Source: Kitasatospora kifunensis
GTDB lineage: Bacteria > Actinomycetota > Actinomycetes > Streptomycetales > Streptomycetaceae
NCBI RefSeq assembly: GCF_014203855.1
Contig: NZ_JACHJV010000001.1
Span: 6,262,001 to 6,326,000 of the forward strand
Direction: 5' to 3'
DNA length: 64,000 nt
Below are positions 1 through 7,445 of the stretch, piece after piece. The first letter of the stretch is position 1, and each line of letters begins with the position of its first letter. Under the pieces are notes generated by a model that saw only the letters and a program-made list of their open reading frames with translations, did not search any database and was not told the origin of the DNA. The position numbers and the translations under genes were made by a program.

Positions 1-1
1 G

Positions 2-412
2 CTGACCGCCGAGGTGCTGCGGGACGGCTGGCTGCACACCGGCGACCTCGGCCACTTCGACGAGGACGGCTACCTGACCGTCGTCGACCGGCTGAAGGAC
101 ATGATCATCGTGGTCGGCGGCCACGTCTACACCTCCGAGTTGGAGGACGCGCTCAACTCCCACCCCCAGGTGCTGCAGTCCGCCGTCTTCGGGGTTCCCG
201 ACGCCGACCGGATGGAGCAGGTCCACGCGGTGGTGGTGCTCGCGCCGGGCGCCACGGTGGAGGAGCAGGAGCTGCGGGCGATGGTGCGTGAGGAGCGCGG
301 CGCGATGTACGAGCCGGCTCGGATCACCTTCGCCGACGCGCTGCCGCTCACCGATGTCGGAAAGCCGGACAAGAAGCTGCTGCGCCAGTGGGTGGAGCAG
401 GCGGCCGTCTGA
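2..412 (+). CDS. AMP-dependent acyl ligase (acyl-CoA synthetase/fatty acyl-AMP ligase), C-terminal part
   Basis: This is the 3' end of an adenylate-forming enzyme; the 5' part lies outside the window. The visible 137 residues hold the hinge and the mobile C-terminal subdomain. GWLHTGDLG is the core-9-type motif, DRLKDMI with the following GG is the A8 hinge, and VGKPDKK near the end carries the A10 lysine that orients the acyl group in family members. The protein would join a carboxylate to AMP and usually then to CoA or a carrier. The substrate pocket is upstream, so CoA ligase and FAAL cannot be separated. A strong hairpin follows the stop, so this gene ends its transcription unit. Confidence 0.85.
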   Translation: MTAEVLRDGWLHTGDLGHFDEDGYLTVVDRLKDMIIVVGGHVYTSELEDALNSHPQVLQSAVFGVPDADRMEQVHAVVVLAPGATVEEQELRAMVREERGAMYEPARITFADALPLTDVGKPDKKLLRQWVEQAAV

Positions 413-429
413 CGGTACGTCAGTGACGT

Positions 430-470
430 GGGCCCCGCCGGGAGTTTCCCGGCGGGGCCCGCGCTTTTTC
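430..470 (+). terminator. Intrinsic terminator after the acyl ligase
   Basis: Perfect 13-bp inverted repeat (430-442 with 448-460) around a 5-nt loop, followed within five bases by a run of five T. It lies 17 nt after the stop codon of the ligase. Confidence 0.85.
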
Positions 471-896
471 CTCGGGTAAATGCCGGTCGCATTGAGGGCG
501 TTGGTGTCGGCTGACTCCACTTTCCGGAGGGGGGAGCAGAGTTGCGCGATGTGAAGAGTATCAATGCGTGACGCGCCGTCAGCATTCCGCGATATTCCCC
601 CGAGGGCTGGATGGTTAACGCTCGGTCAGTAGTCGTGTGCGAAGCGTCGAGGGGTGCAGGTCACCCATGGGGCCGTGCTGACCAGCTCAGTGTTGCCGCA
701 GGCCGCGCTCCCAGGTTACGGCCAGTCAATCACTGTTTCTCTCAGGTAAACCCAAGGTTGAATCCGGCCTGAGCCCTTGTTTGACCTGACCATGACTGGC
801 TAACCTCAACGCCAGCCACCCGGACGAACGATGATTCGGGCGGCTGTACCCCCACACTTCGCATGCCCCCGATCCACCAGCCATTGGAGGCAGTTC
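471..896. other. Intergenic region upstream of the S53 protease
   Basis: About 425 bp between the ligase terminator and the protease start codon. It is less GC-rich than its surroundings. I see no convincing gene on either strand. The only element I can suggest is a promoter-like pair, TTGTTT at 777-782 and TAACCT at 801-806 with an 18-nt spacer, which would give a leader of roughly 80 nt for the protease. Confidence 0.35.
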
Positions 897-2186
897 GTGC
901 TCAGCAACCCCACGGCGACCGGCACTTCCACGTCCGGTACCCCCACCGCCGCCCGCGCTCGCCGTATCGCGCTCGCACTGACCGGGACCGCCGCGCTCGC
1001 GCTCTCCGCATTTGCCACCGCCGGTACGGCCGGTGCCGCCACCACCGCGGCCACCGTCCACAGCAAGGGCGGCACCTCCTGGGTGCGCTCCTGCGCGACG
1101 CTCGCGGCCGGCGACACCATGGCGTGCAACGCGCTGAAGGTCACCAGCGTTGCCCAGCACCTGAGTCCGCTCGGCGTCACCCCGAACGCCGCGCCCTCCG
1201 GCTACGGCCCCAGCGACCTGCGCAGCGCCTACAACCTCCCCGCGAACGGCGGCGCCGGCCAGACCGTGGCCATCGTGGACGCGTACAACGACCCCAACGC
1301 CGAATCCGATCTGGCCGTCTACCGCGCCCAGTTCGGCCTGCCGGCCTGCACCACGGCCAACGGCTGCTTCAAGAAGGTCAGCCAGACCGGCAGCACCACC
1401 AGCCTGCCGGCCAACAACTCGGGCTGGGCGGGGGAGATATCACTCGACCTCGACATGGTCTCGGCGATCGCCCCCAACGCGCACATCATCCTGGTGGAGG
1501 CGAAGACCGCGAGCACGCCCAACCTCGGCACCGCGGTCAACGAGGCGGTCAAGCTGGGCGCCAAGTTCGTCTCCAACAGCTACGGCGGCAGCGAGTCCTC
1601 CTCGGACCCGACGTACGACAGCCAGTACTTCAACCACCCGGGCGTGGCGATCACCGTCTCCGCGGGTGACTCCGGCTACGGGGTCGAGTACCCGGCGGCC
1701 TCGAAGTACGTGACGTCGGTCGGCGGCACCGCGCTGACCAAGGACTCCAGCGCGCGCGGCTGGAGCGAGAGCGTGTGGAACACCAGCAGCACCGAGGGCA
1801 CCGGCTCCGGCTGCTCGGCCTACGACGCCAAGCCCAGCTGGCAGAAGGACACGGGCTGCAGCAACCGCACCGTCGCCGACGTCTCGGCGGTCGCCGACCC
1901 GGCCACCGGTGTCGCGGTCTACCAGACCTACGGCGCCTCCGGCTGGTCGGTCTACGGCGGCACCAGCGTCGCCTCCCCGCTGATCGCCGGTGTCTACGCG
2001 GACGCGGGCGCCCCGACGGTGGCCGTCCCGGCGGCCGACGCCTACGCCCACCCGAGCGCGTTGAACGACGTGACCAGCGGCTCCACCGCCAGCTGCACGC
2101 CGTCCTACCTCTGCACGGCGGGTCCGGGCTACGACGGCCCCACCGGCCTCGGGACCCCGAACGGCCTTGCTGCCTTCACCGGCTGA
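897..2186 (+). CDS. Secreted S53 family (sedolisin) serine-carboxyl peptidase
   Basis: 429-residue exported protease. The GTG at 897 is preferred over upstream starts because GGAGG sits 6 nt before it. A basic stretch and hydrophobic core ending in an Ala-rich cleavage region form a long signal peptide. Family S53 uses a Glu-Asp-Ser triad. GWAGEISLDLD supplies the Glu and Asp, SAGDSGYG resembles the oxyanion Asp region, and YGGTSVASP supplies the catalytic Ser. The C-terminal DVTSG and TGLGTP motifs match the family calcium site. The sequence between signal and catalytic domain is short compared with the usual sedolisin propeptide of about 150-200 residues, so it belongs to the compact actinobacterial subgroup. 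It probably degrades extracellular protein. Confidence 0.85.
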   Translation: MLSNPTATGTSTSGTPTAARARRIALALTGTAALALSAFATAGTAGAATTAATVHSKGGTSWVRSCATLAAGDTMACNALKVTSVAQHLSPLGVTPNAAPSGYGPSDLRSAYNLPANGGAGQTVAIVDAYNDPNAESDLAVYRAQFGLPACTTANGCFKKVSQTGSTTSLPANNSGWAGEISLDLDMVSAIAPNAHIILVEAKTASTPNLGTAVNEAVKLGAKFVSNSYGGSESSSDPTYDSQYFNHPGVAITVSAGDSGYGVEYPAASKYVTSVGGTALTKDSSARGWSESVWNTSSTEGTGSGCSAYDAKPSWQKDTGCSNRTVADVSAVADPATGVAVYQTYGASGWSVYGGTSVASPLIAGVYADAGAPTVAVPAADAYAHPSALNDVTSGSTASCTPSYLCTAGPGYDGPTGLGTPNGLAAFTG

Positions 2187-2193
2187 CGAGTCG

Positions 2194-2664
2194 TCAACTC
2201 ACCTCACTGCCACCGCGTTCCGCCAAACGGCGGGGCGCGGTGGCAGCGAGGTAGCCGAGCAGTACCGCGAGTGGCAGCTCGGCTATCGCGGCGAAGGTGA
2301 CGGCGGTGTACCAGTCCGAACCGGACAGTGCCGTCATCACGTCGAACCAGGCATCGATCCCGAAGAGCGCTGCCGACGCCCCGGCAACGGCCGGCAGGTG
2401 CGGGGAGCGGTGCCAGAGCAGCCAGGTGGTCCCGAGCAGCCCGAGGAACTCCAGCACATCGAGGCCGATCCACGAGCTGGACCAGTTCCGCACCTCGGCC
2501 CGGCCCTGCGGTGCGGACCCCATCATGAACATCCACACCACCAGCACCACGGACAGCACCACCAGCGCCCCGCACAGCCGCCGGGTGAACCGCTCCCCGT
2601 AAGGGTGCGGCGCCGCAGGGCCGTCCAGCGTGGGGGTCGGGGCTGCCGACTGCTGAGTGCTCAT
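2194..2664 (-). CDS. Four-helix membrane protein of unknown function
   Basis: 156 residues with four hydrophobic segments after a polar, Pro-rich N-terminus of about 30 residues. Two segments are rich in Leu/Val and one carries WFDVMTA. I do not recognise the family; it resembles small Streptomyces integral membrane proteins without assigned role. The start region is odd: a 14/15-bp unit is tandemly duplicated at 2657-2685, creating a second ATG (2678) in another frame that reads only MSTPE before stopping on an ATGA overlap with the chosen start. The better Shine-Dalgarno (CAGGAG) precedes that upstream ATG, so re-initiation is possible. The gene is convergent with the protease, 7 nt away. 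Confidence 0.6.
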   Translation of the reverse strand: MSTQQSAAPTPTLDGPAAPHPYGERFTRRLCGALVVLSVVLVVWMFMMGSAPQGRAEVRNWSSSWIGLDVLEFLGLLGTTWLLWHRSPHLPAVAGASAALFGIDAWFDVMTALSGSDWYTAVTFAAIAELPLAVLLGYLAATAPRRLAERGGSEVS

Positions 2665-2816
2665 TCGGGGGTGCTCATTTCGGGGGTGCTCCTGCTCGGT
2701 GCTGTCCAGCGCCTGGTCCGGCCTGTGCTCGCGGCAGCGTAGTCGTCCACGCTGACGCCCGCTCAGGAATAATCCCCCTGGTCCTGGGCCCGGAGCGCCT
2801 GGCAGGATGGGCCGCA

Positions 2817-4160
2817 ATGACCGCCAACCCTGCCAATCCTTCCGGCACCCCCATCCACGACCACCGCTTCGACCACCGCGCCGCCGCCCGCGACTGTCTG
2901 CGTGGCCTGGCCACCGGTGACGCCTTCGGCGCCCAGTTCTTCGTCCCGGCCAACCTGCCCGCGCTGCGCGACCGGCACCTGCCGCCGAGCCCCTGGCCCT
3001 GGACCGACGACACCGAGATGGCCTGCTCCGTCTTCGCCGCCCTGCGCGACCGTGGCACCGTCAACTCCTATGAGCTGGTGCACTCCTTCGCCAAGCGCCA
3101 CGACTTCGACCGCGGCTACGGCGCCGCCACCAACCGCCTGCTGCGCCTGGTCCGCGAGGGCGGCAACTACCGCAAGCTCGCCGCCGACCTCTTCGACGGC
3201 CAGGGCTCCTGGGGCAACGGCGCCGCGATGCGGGTGGCCCCGCTCGGCGCCTGGTACGCCGCCGACCCGGCCGAGGCCGCCTGGCAGGCCGCCCGATCCG
3301 CCGAGGTGACGCATACCCACCCCGAGGCCGTGGCCGGTGCGATCGCGGTCGCGCTGGCCGCCGCCTGGGCGGCGCGGGCCCGCGTCCAGTGGCTCACCGA
3401 CGCGGACCTGCTGGCCGCCGTCCTGGAACTGACCCCGCCCAGCCGGGTCCGCGACGGCATCGCCGAGGCCCGCCAACTGCTCGGCCAGGACGCCGCGTAC
3501 GTCGCCCAAGTGCTCGGCAACGGACGCTACGTCAGCGCGATCGACACAGTCCCGTTCGCCCTGTGGTGCGCGGCCCGGCACCTGAGGGACTACTCGCAGG
3601 CGCTGTGGACCACGGCAGGGCAGGGCGGTGACGTCGACACCACCTGCGCGATCGTCGGCGGCATCGTGGCGGCGAACGTCGGCACCGAGGGCATCCCGCC
3701 GCAGTGGCGCGAGGCGACGGAGCAACTGCCGGAGTGGGTGGCCGAGGAGCAACTCGGCGCGGACCTCGGCCCGGCCGACTTCCCACGCCACACGCCGATG
3801 AAGCAGCCCGAGCCGATCCCGGTGCCGCAGGTGGTCTTGCCCCCCGGGCAGTGGCAGCGCATCCGGCACGGGGTCGCCTCCCGCGCGATGGAGGAGCGTT
3901 GGCAGTCGTACCTGGTGGAGGCAGGTGATCACCTGCTCATCTTCCGCAACTCGCTGAACCACCCGCTGTACGACGTGGGGATCACCCACACCCCGCAGGG
4001 CCCGCGCCCGACCGCCGCGTGGGTGGAGGGCGCCCCTCCGTACCGCCGGCGCAGCGACGTGAAGGAGGCCGCGTTCCTGGAGTGGCTGCTGGACGCGCTG
4101 TTCGGCCGGGACCGCCGTGAGCTGTGGGACCGGTACATGCAGCTCGCGAGCGGCTCCTGA
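2817..4160 (+). CDS. ADP-ribosylglycohydrolase family protein
   Basis: 447 residues. The first 320 or so form an ADP-ribosylglycohydrolase (DraG/ARH) fold. WTDDTEM, GNGAAMR, THTHPEA and GGDVDTTCAIVGG match the acidic binuclear-metal motifs of the family, which removes ADP-ribose from proteins or small molecules. The metal-binding acidic residues I can see are intact, so an active enzyme is expected. The last 110 residues are a separate extension (from about VLPPGQW) that I do not recognise. It may bind substrate. The neighbours give no pathway context; the gene is probably monocistronic, divergent from the membrane protein at 2194-2664. Confidence 0.85.
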   Translation: MTANPANPSGTPIHDHRFDHRAAARDCLRGLATGDAFGAQFFVPANLPALRDRHLPPSPWPWTDDTEMACSVFAALRDRGTVNSYELVHSFAKRHDFDRGYGAATNRLLRLVREGGNYRKLAADLFDGQGSWGNGAAMRVAPLGAWYAADPAEAAWQAARSAEVTHTHPEAVAGAIAVALAAAWAARARVQWLTDADLLAAVLELTPPSRVRDGIAEARQLLGQDAAYVAQVLGNGRYVSAIDTVPFALWCAARHLRDYSQALWTTAGQGGDVDTTCAIVGGIVAANVGTEGIPPQWREATEQLPEWVAEEQLGADLGPADFPRHTPMKQPEPIPVPQVVLPPGQWQRIRHGVASRAMEERWQSYLVEAGDHLLIFRNSLNHPLYDVGITHTPQGPRPTAAWVEGAPPYRRRSDVKEAAFLEWLLDALFGRDRRELWDRYMQLASGS

Positions 4161-4182
4161 GCCGGGCTGGCGGAGCGGGCTC

Positions 4183-5130
4183 CTACGGGATCGGGTGCTC
4201 GGCCTGGAACTGTCGGGTGCGCGCCGTCAGGCACAGCCCGAAGGCCAGCAGGACAAGAGCCGCGTAGGCGCCGGTCTCGATCTGCAGCAGCGGAGTCGGG
4301 TGGTAGGCGAGGACGTTGCAGAACCAGGGCAGCATGGCCAGGAACGCACCGGCGACGACCGCGGGGTTCGACCTGGACCGGGCGAGGGCGGCCAGGATCA
4401 CCACGGCCATCACGATGACGGGCCATGGGGTGCGATCGGACGGATTGATTCCGGGCACTCCAAGGCTCCAGGCCACCGGCGGTAGCACGATCGCGGCCGC
4501 GGTGCCCAGCATGGCCCACCGGCTACGGAGCGAGAGCGGTTGCATGTCGGGTGGTGCGCACAGCAGCAGCGCGACGACCACGACGAGAAACGGGATCCGT
4601 GCGGGCATGGTCCGCCATCCCTCGTGCAGGGCGACCGCCGTCGCCGGGATGAGCGCCGCGCTGCCGAGGAGGGCCAAGCGCCTGGCCCAGGCCCAGCGTC
4701 CGGCGACCGCGAACAGCAGGGCGAGCGCCAGCAGCACGTGGAACACGGTGCTGTAGGGCTTCACCGCATCAGCCTCGGGGGTGTAGATGGTCGGGACGAG
4801 GCTGATCGCGGCCGACGCGGCGGTGCCGACGAGCACGTACGGTGCGGCGGAACCCAGCGCCCGGCCCGCCAAGGTGGCGGACGAGATCCCCAGCCGGATC
4901 CGGAGCGCGTGCCCGACCAGGTCGAGCTTCTCCCGTGCGCGGGCCACCGGCCCGGTGGCCGCTTCCTGGGCCTCCCAGTGGAGGGCCGCGATCTCCTCGC
5001 CGCATTGCCGCCAGTACGCGGTGGGGTAGATGCGCAGCAGGCCGCTGGCAGCCGGCGGTGCCGACTCGGTGGGTCCGGTCGCCGCCTCGCTCGCCTGCTC
5101 CGGTGGCGCGGCGGGGTGTTGTGGGTTCAT
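4183..5130 (-). CDS. Multi-pass membrane protein, co-operonic with PadR regulator
   Basis: 315 residues. A soluble N-terminal region of about 90 residues (YPTAYWRQCGEEIAALHWEA) precedes about eight hydrophobic helices. This layout, with the short cytoplasmic domain, is common in actinobacterial membrane proteins encoded directly after PadR regulators. The start ATG overlaps the stop of the upstream padR gene as ATGA, so the two are translationally coupled. By analogy with PadR-membrane protein pairs it could act in envelope stress or drug response, but no motif proves a transport function. Confidence 0.7.
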   Translation of the reverse strand: MNPQHPAAPPEQASEAATGPTESAPPAASGLLRIYPTAYWRQCGEEIAALHWEAQEAATGPVARAREKLDLVGHALRIRLGISSATLAGRALGSAAPYVLVGTAASAAISLVPTIYTPEADAVKPYSTVFHVLLALALLFAVAGRWAWARRLALLGSAALIPATAVALHEGWRTMPARIPFLVVVVALLLCAPPDMQPLSLRSRWAMLGTAAAIVLPPVAWSLGVPGINPSDRTPWPVIVMAVVILAALARSRSNPAVVAGAFLAMLPWFCNVLAYHPTPLLQIETGAYAALVLLAFGLCLTARTRQFQAEHPIP

Positions 5131-5504
5131 GCGAGGGATTCCTTCCAACGGGACGTGAAGGGGCTGGCCGTGAAGGGGTTGGCAAGGCGACGTTTGGCTT
5201 CCGAGGCGGTGGCGTGCAGGCGCTCGGCCTCGGCGGCGAGCACCGTCCGTCCTCGCTGGGTCAGGCGGTAGCTGCGGCGGAGCCTGCCCGCCACGGTCTC
5301 CTCGCTGTGCACCTCGATGAGGTCCTCCACGACGAGGCGTTCCAGGGCGGTGTACAGGGTGCCGGTGCGCAGCCGCACCCGCCCCTGAGAGATCGCCAGA
5401 ACCTCCTGGACGATGGCGTACCCGTGTCGTGGCTGGTCGGCCAGGACCGTCAGCATGAGCAGGGTCGGTTCCTGCAGTGCGCGCTGCGTCATGATCGGAA
5501 GCAT
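5127..5504 (-). CDS. PadR family transcriptional regulator
   Basis: 125 residues, the size of a one-domain PadR regulator. The winged helix is clear: HGYAIVQEV, then the recognition-helix and wing region RLRTGTLYTALERLV and the strand motif RRSYRLTQRGR. PadR proteins are dimeric repressors, often of a membrane protein or efflux gene in the same operon, which fits the coupled downstream gene. An alternative start is the ATG four codons in (MTQRALQEP). No obvious operator can be read with confidence in the 108 nt upstream. Confidence 0.85.
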   Translation of the reverse strand: MLPIMTQRALQEPTLLMLTVLADQPRHGYAIVQEVLAISQGRVRLRTGTLYTALERLVVEDLIEVHSEETVAGRLRRSYRLTQRGRTVLAAEAERLHATASEAKRRLANPFTASPFTSRWKESLA

Positions 5505-5543
5505 AGGTAGATGATCGACCCATGCACAACCCTCGGCGTGGCG

Positions 5544-5572
5544 GACCCGCCCGGGGGTGGCGCGGGCGGGTC
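5544..5572. terminator. Bidirectional hairpin terminator
   Basis: Perfect 10-bp GC-rich inverted repeat (5544-5553 with 5563-5572), 9-nt loop. It lies 41 bp after the end of the minus-strand gene at 5613-5813 and could insulate it from padR. The T-tract on the minus side is poor. Confidence 0.55.
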
Positions 5573-5612
5573 GGGCTCGTTTGGTGCCAGGTGGTTCAGG
5601 GGTGAGGCTCCG

Positions 5613-5813
5613 TCACAGGCGCTTCGCTCCCCGGATCGCCTGTGCGAGGCGGGCGATCTCAAGCAGGCCGAGCGGGCGCAGTCGGATCAGGACGGCGCCG
5701 CTGTCGGTGACGATCCAGCCGTCGTCGAGCGGGTCGAGGTCCGCGTCCGCGTCGTTGATCGCTTCATTCAACTCGGCGATCGAATTTGTTACTTGCTGGC
5801 GCAGGCTGTTCAC
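5613..5813 (-). CDS. Small conserved-type hypothetical protein
   Basis: 66 residues starting with GTG that overlaps the stop of the upstream gene as GTGA. The sequence is acidic in the middle (NDADADLDPLDDGW) and ends basic. Secondary structure looks helix, short strands, helix (LEIARLAQAIRG). I do not recognise a family. Tight coupling to the 130-residue gene upstream and divergence from a DUF5753/DUF397 regulator suggest the two small genes form one unit controlled from the 6203-6358 region. Confidence 0.6.
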   Translation of the reverse strand: MNSLRQQVTNSIAELNEAINDADADLDPLDDGWIVTDSGAVLIRLRPLGLLEIARLAQAIRGAKRL

Positions 5814-6202
5814 GAGGTGATCTCCTGCGTGCCGTTGGCGCCGGCGGTGGACGTCTGCTGGACGGTCGGCGGCTTCTCCAGCCACCTTGGATCGGCCTCC
5901 CACTCGGGCCCGCCGCGCTCGGGGCGCAGGTAGACGATATGGCTGACCTGGTCCATGAAGACGCCGAGCCGCTGGTTGAGTGCATCGAAGACCAACTCGC
6001 CCTTGCGCCGCGGCTCGTAGGCCAGCTCCGGCGGGTGGGTGCCGATGGGGGGCTTGACCGTGGGGTAGGCCAGGCCGAGCCGCTGCCCGAACTCGGGTCG
6101 CCCGCCGCAGTCGGCGGGACAGCGGCACTCGGGCATGCCTCGGTCGAAGAGGGAGAATCCTCCGTCGATGGGCCCGGGGTTGTTGATCTGATTATCCGTC
6201 AT
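5810..6202 (-). CDS. Hypothetical protein with N-terminal Cys cluster
   Basis: 130 residues. Near residue 25 there are three closely spaced cysteines (ECRCPADC), which could bind a metal but are too few for a classic zinc ribbon. The middle (GELVFDALNQRLGVFMDQV) looks like a folded helix-strand unit, and the C-terminus is low complexity. No family recognised. The ATG has AAGG 5 nt upstream. It is divergently arranged with the helix-turn-helix gene at 6359 and translationally coupled to the 66-residue gene that follows. Confidence 0.6.
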   Translation of the reverse strand: MTDNQINNPGPIDGGFSLFDRGMPECRCPADCGGRPEFGQRLGLAYPTVKPPIGTHPPELAYEPRRKGELVFDALNQRLGVFMDQVSHIVYLRPERGGPEWEADPRWLEKPPTVQQTSTAGANGTQEITS

Positions 6203-6229
6203 TTACCTTGCTCCACTGCCTCGTTGGCA

Positions 6230-6284
6230 TGGGAAGTAGCTCCTGGTGATTGAGCGGATTCCCAGTGTTGCCGTTCTCTTCCCA
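6230..6284. promoter_or_regulatory. Cluster of TTCCCA/TGGGAA half-sites in a divergent promoter
   Basis: TGGGAA at 6230-6235, TTCCCA at 6259-6264 and TTCCCA at 6279-6284. The last two are exactly 20 bp apart, about two helical turns. The same half-site forms a perfect inverted repeat, TTCCCA-N5-TGGGAA, at 10214-10230 before the epimerase gene. Binding by one of the two local helix-turn-helix proteins is an inference. Confidence 0.35.
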
Positions 6285-6358
6285 AGCATCGGCACGTCTG
6301 CTTAGGATCGGAAGCGGTTGCACTGCACAGCTGGCGCTGTTGTTTTGGAGGCACCCCC

Positions 6359-7393
6359 ATGAACAAAAAGGATCTTGATCCCACCGAGTCCCCGCTGGCC
6401 GGTTTTGGCCTGCAACTGCGCAGGTCACGCGAGGCGAAGGGGCTGACGCAGGGGCAGCTCGGAGCGTTGTTGAGCTACAGCGCCGGCTTCATCTCGTACG
6501 TTGAACGGGGCGAGCGCAAGCCGAAGTTGAAGTTTGCACAGCGTGCGGACGCGGTGCTGGAGACCGGCGGGACGCTGGAGCTGATGTGGTGGGGGATGTA
6601 CCACGCATCGCTGTACGAAGGCTTCCCGGAGTTCGCTGCGCACGAGGGGGTGGCGGCGACGATCAGAACGTTCGAATCCGGCGTGATCCCGGGGATCCTG
6701 CAGACGCGGGAGTACATGACCGTGCAGGGGTACGAGCATGCACGCTACGGGTATCAAGCCCCCAACGCCCTGGACGAGCGCATCGCATTCCGCCTGGGCC
6801 GCCAACGGGCTCTCGAGCGCACGCCGCCCCCGCTGGTCCACGCCGTTATGGGGGAGGGCTGTCTGCGTCGCATTGTTGGCGGCCCGGCTGTGATGGCGAG
6901 GCAGCTACGGCACCTTGAGGCGATGTGCCGACGGCCCAACTACGTCATCCAGATTGCTCCCTTCAGCCTGGGATGGCACCCGTTCAGGGCGCCGATGACG
7001 CTGCTGACCCTCGCTGACGGGTCCAGGCTCGGCTATACCGAGGCCATCCACCGTGGCTATCTTGAGCGGGAACCTGAGGTGGTTGACGAGTGGTTCAGGG
7101 ACTACGATCTTCTCCAGGTCGAAGCGCTCTCCCAGGCCGACTCCTTGGCCATGATCCGCGCGGCGCGAAGGGAATTCCTCAACGTGAGCACCACCGACTA
7201 CACGAACGCCTCATGGCTCAAGAGCAGTTACAGCGGTGGCGGCGGCCAGTGCATCGAGATCGCCCCCGACTTCGGCCTCACCCTCCCCGTCCGTGACTCC
7301 AAGGACCCCGAGGGCCCGGCCCTCGTGTTCCCCACCACCTCCTTCACCGCCTTCGTGAACGGCGTCAAGTCCGGCCAGTTCAACCAGCGCTGA
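6359..7393 (+). CDS. XRE-DUF5753 regulator fused to a DUF397 domain
   Basis: 344 residues with three parts. Residues about 12-75 are an XRE helix-turn-helix (LTQGQLGALLSYSAGFISYVERG). Residues about 95-265 are the DUF5753 domain (GVIPGILQTREYM, later QIAPFSLGWHPF), as in Scr1-type regulators. Residues about 280-344 are a DUF397 domain (WLKSSYSGGGGQCIEIAP, VRDSKDPEGPAL). In Streptomyces these are normally two adjacent genes acting as a regulator/partner pair (the scr1/scr2, whiJ/abaA-orfD style). Here they are one frame. A GTG at 7184, preceded by AAGGGA 10 nt upstream, could still start a separate DUF397 protein (MSTTDYTNAS). The ATG at 6359 is preceded by TGGAGGC. Confidence 0.85.
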   Translation: MNKKDLDPTESPLAGFGLQLRRSREAKGLTQGQLGALLSYSAGFISYVERGERKPKLKFAQRADAVLETGGTLELMWWGMYHASLYEGFPEFAAHEGVAATIRTFESGVIPGILQTREYMTVQGYEHARYGYQAPNALDERIAFRLGRQRALERTPPPLVHAVMGEGCLRRIVGGPAVMARQLRHLEAMCRRPNYVIQIAPFSLGWHPFRAPMTLLTLADGSRLGYTEAIHRGYLEREPEVVDEWFRDYDLLQVEALSQADSLAMIRAARREFLNVSTTDYTNASWLKSSYSGGGGQCIEIAPDFGLTLPVRDSKDPEGPALVFPTTSFTAFVNGVKSGQFNQR

Positions 7394-7424
7394 CCCGCAG
7401 GCGCGCTACCTCCTCCTCTGTCAG
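7375..7424. repeat. Left 50-bp direct repeat flanking the radical SAM island
   Basis: 48 of 50 bases match 14113-14162 in the same orientation, with differences at 7407 and 7419. It contains the last codons of the DUF397 fusion gene and continues into sequence that elsewhere encodes, on the minus strand, the C-terminus of the aldo/keto reductase. Confidence 0.85.
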
Positions 7425-7445
7425 CCGCCGTCAGGGGGTGTTCGC

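Noticed and set aside
127..585. Minus-strand gene opposite the acyl ligase
   Set aside because: It runs through a perfect terminator hairpin and is antisense to conserved adenylation motifs.
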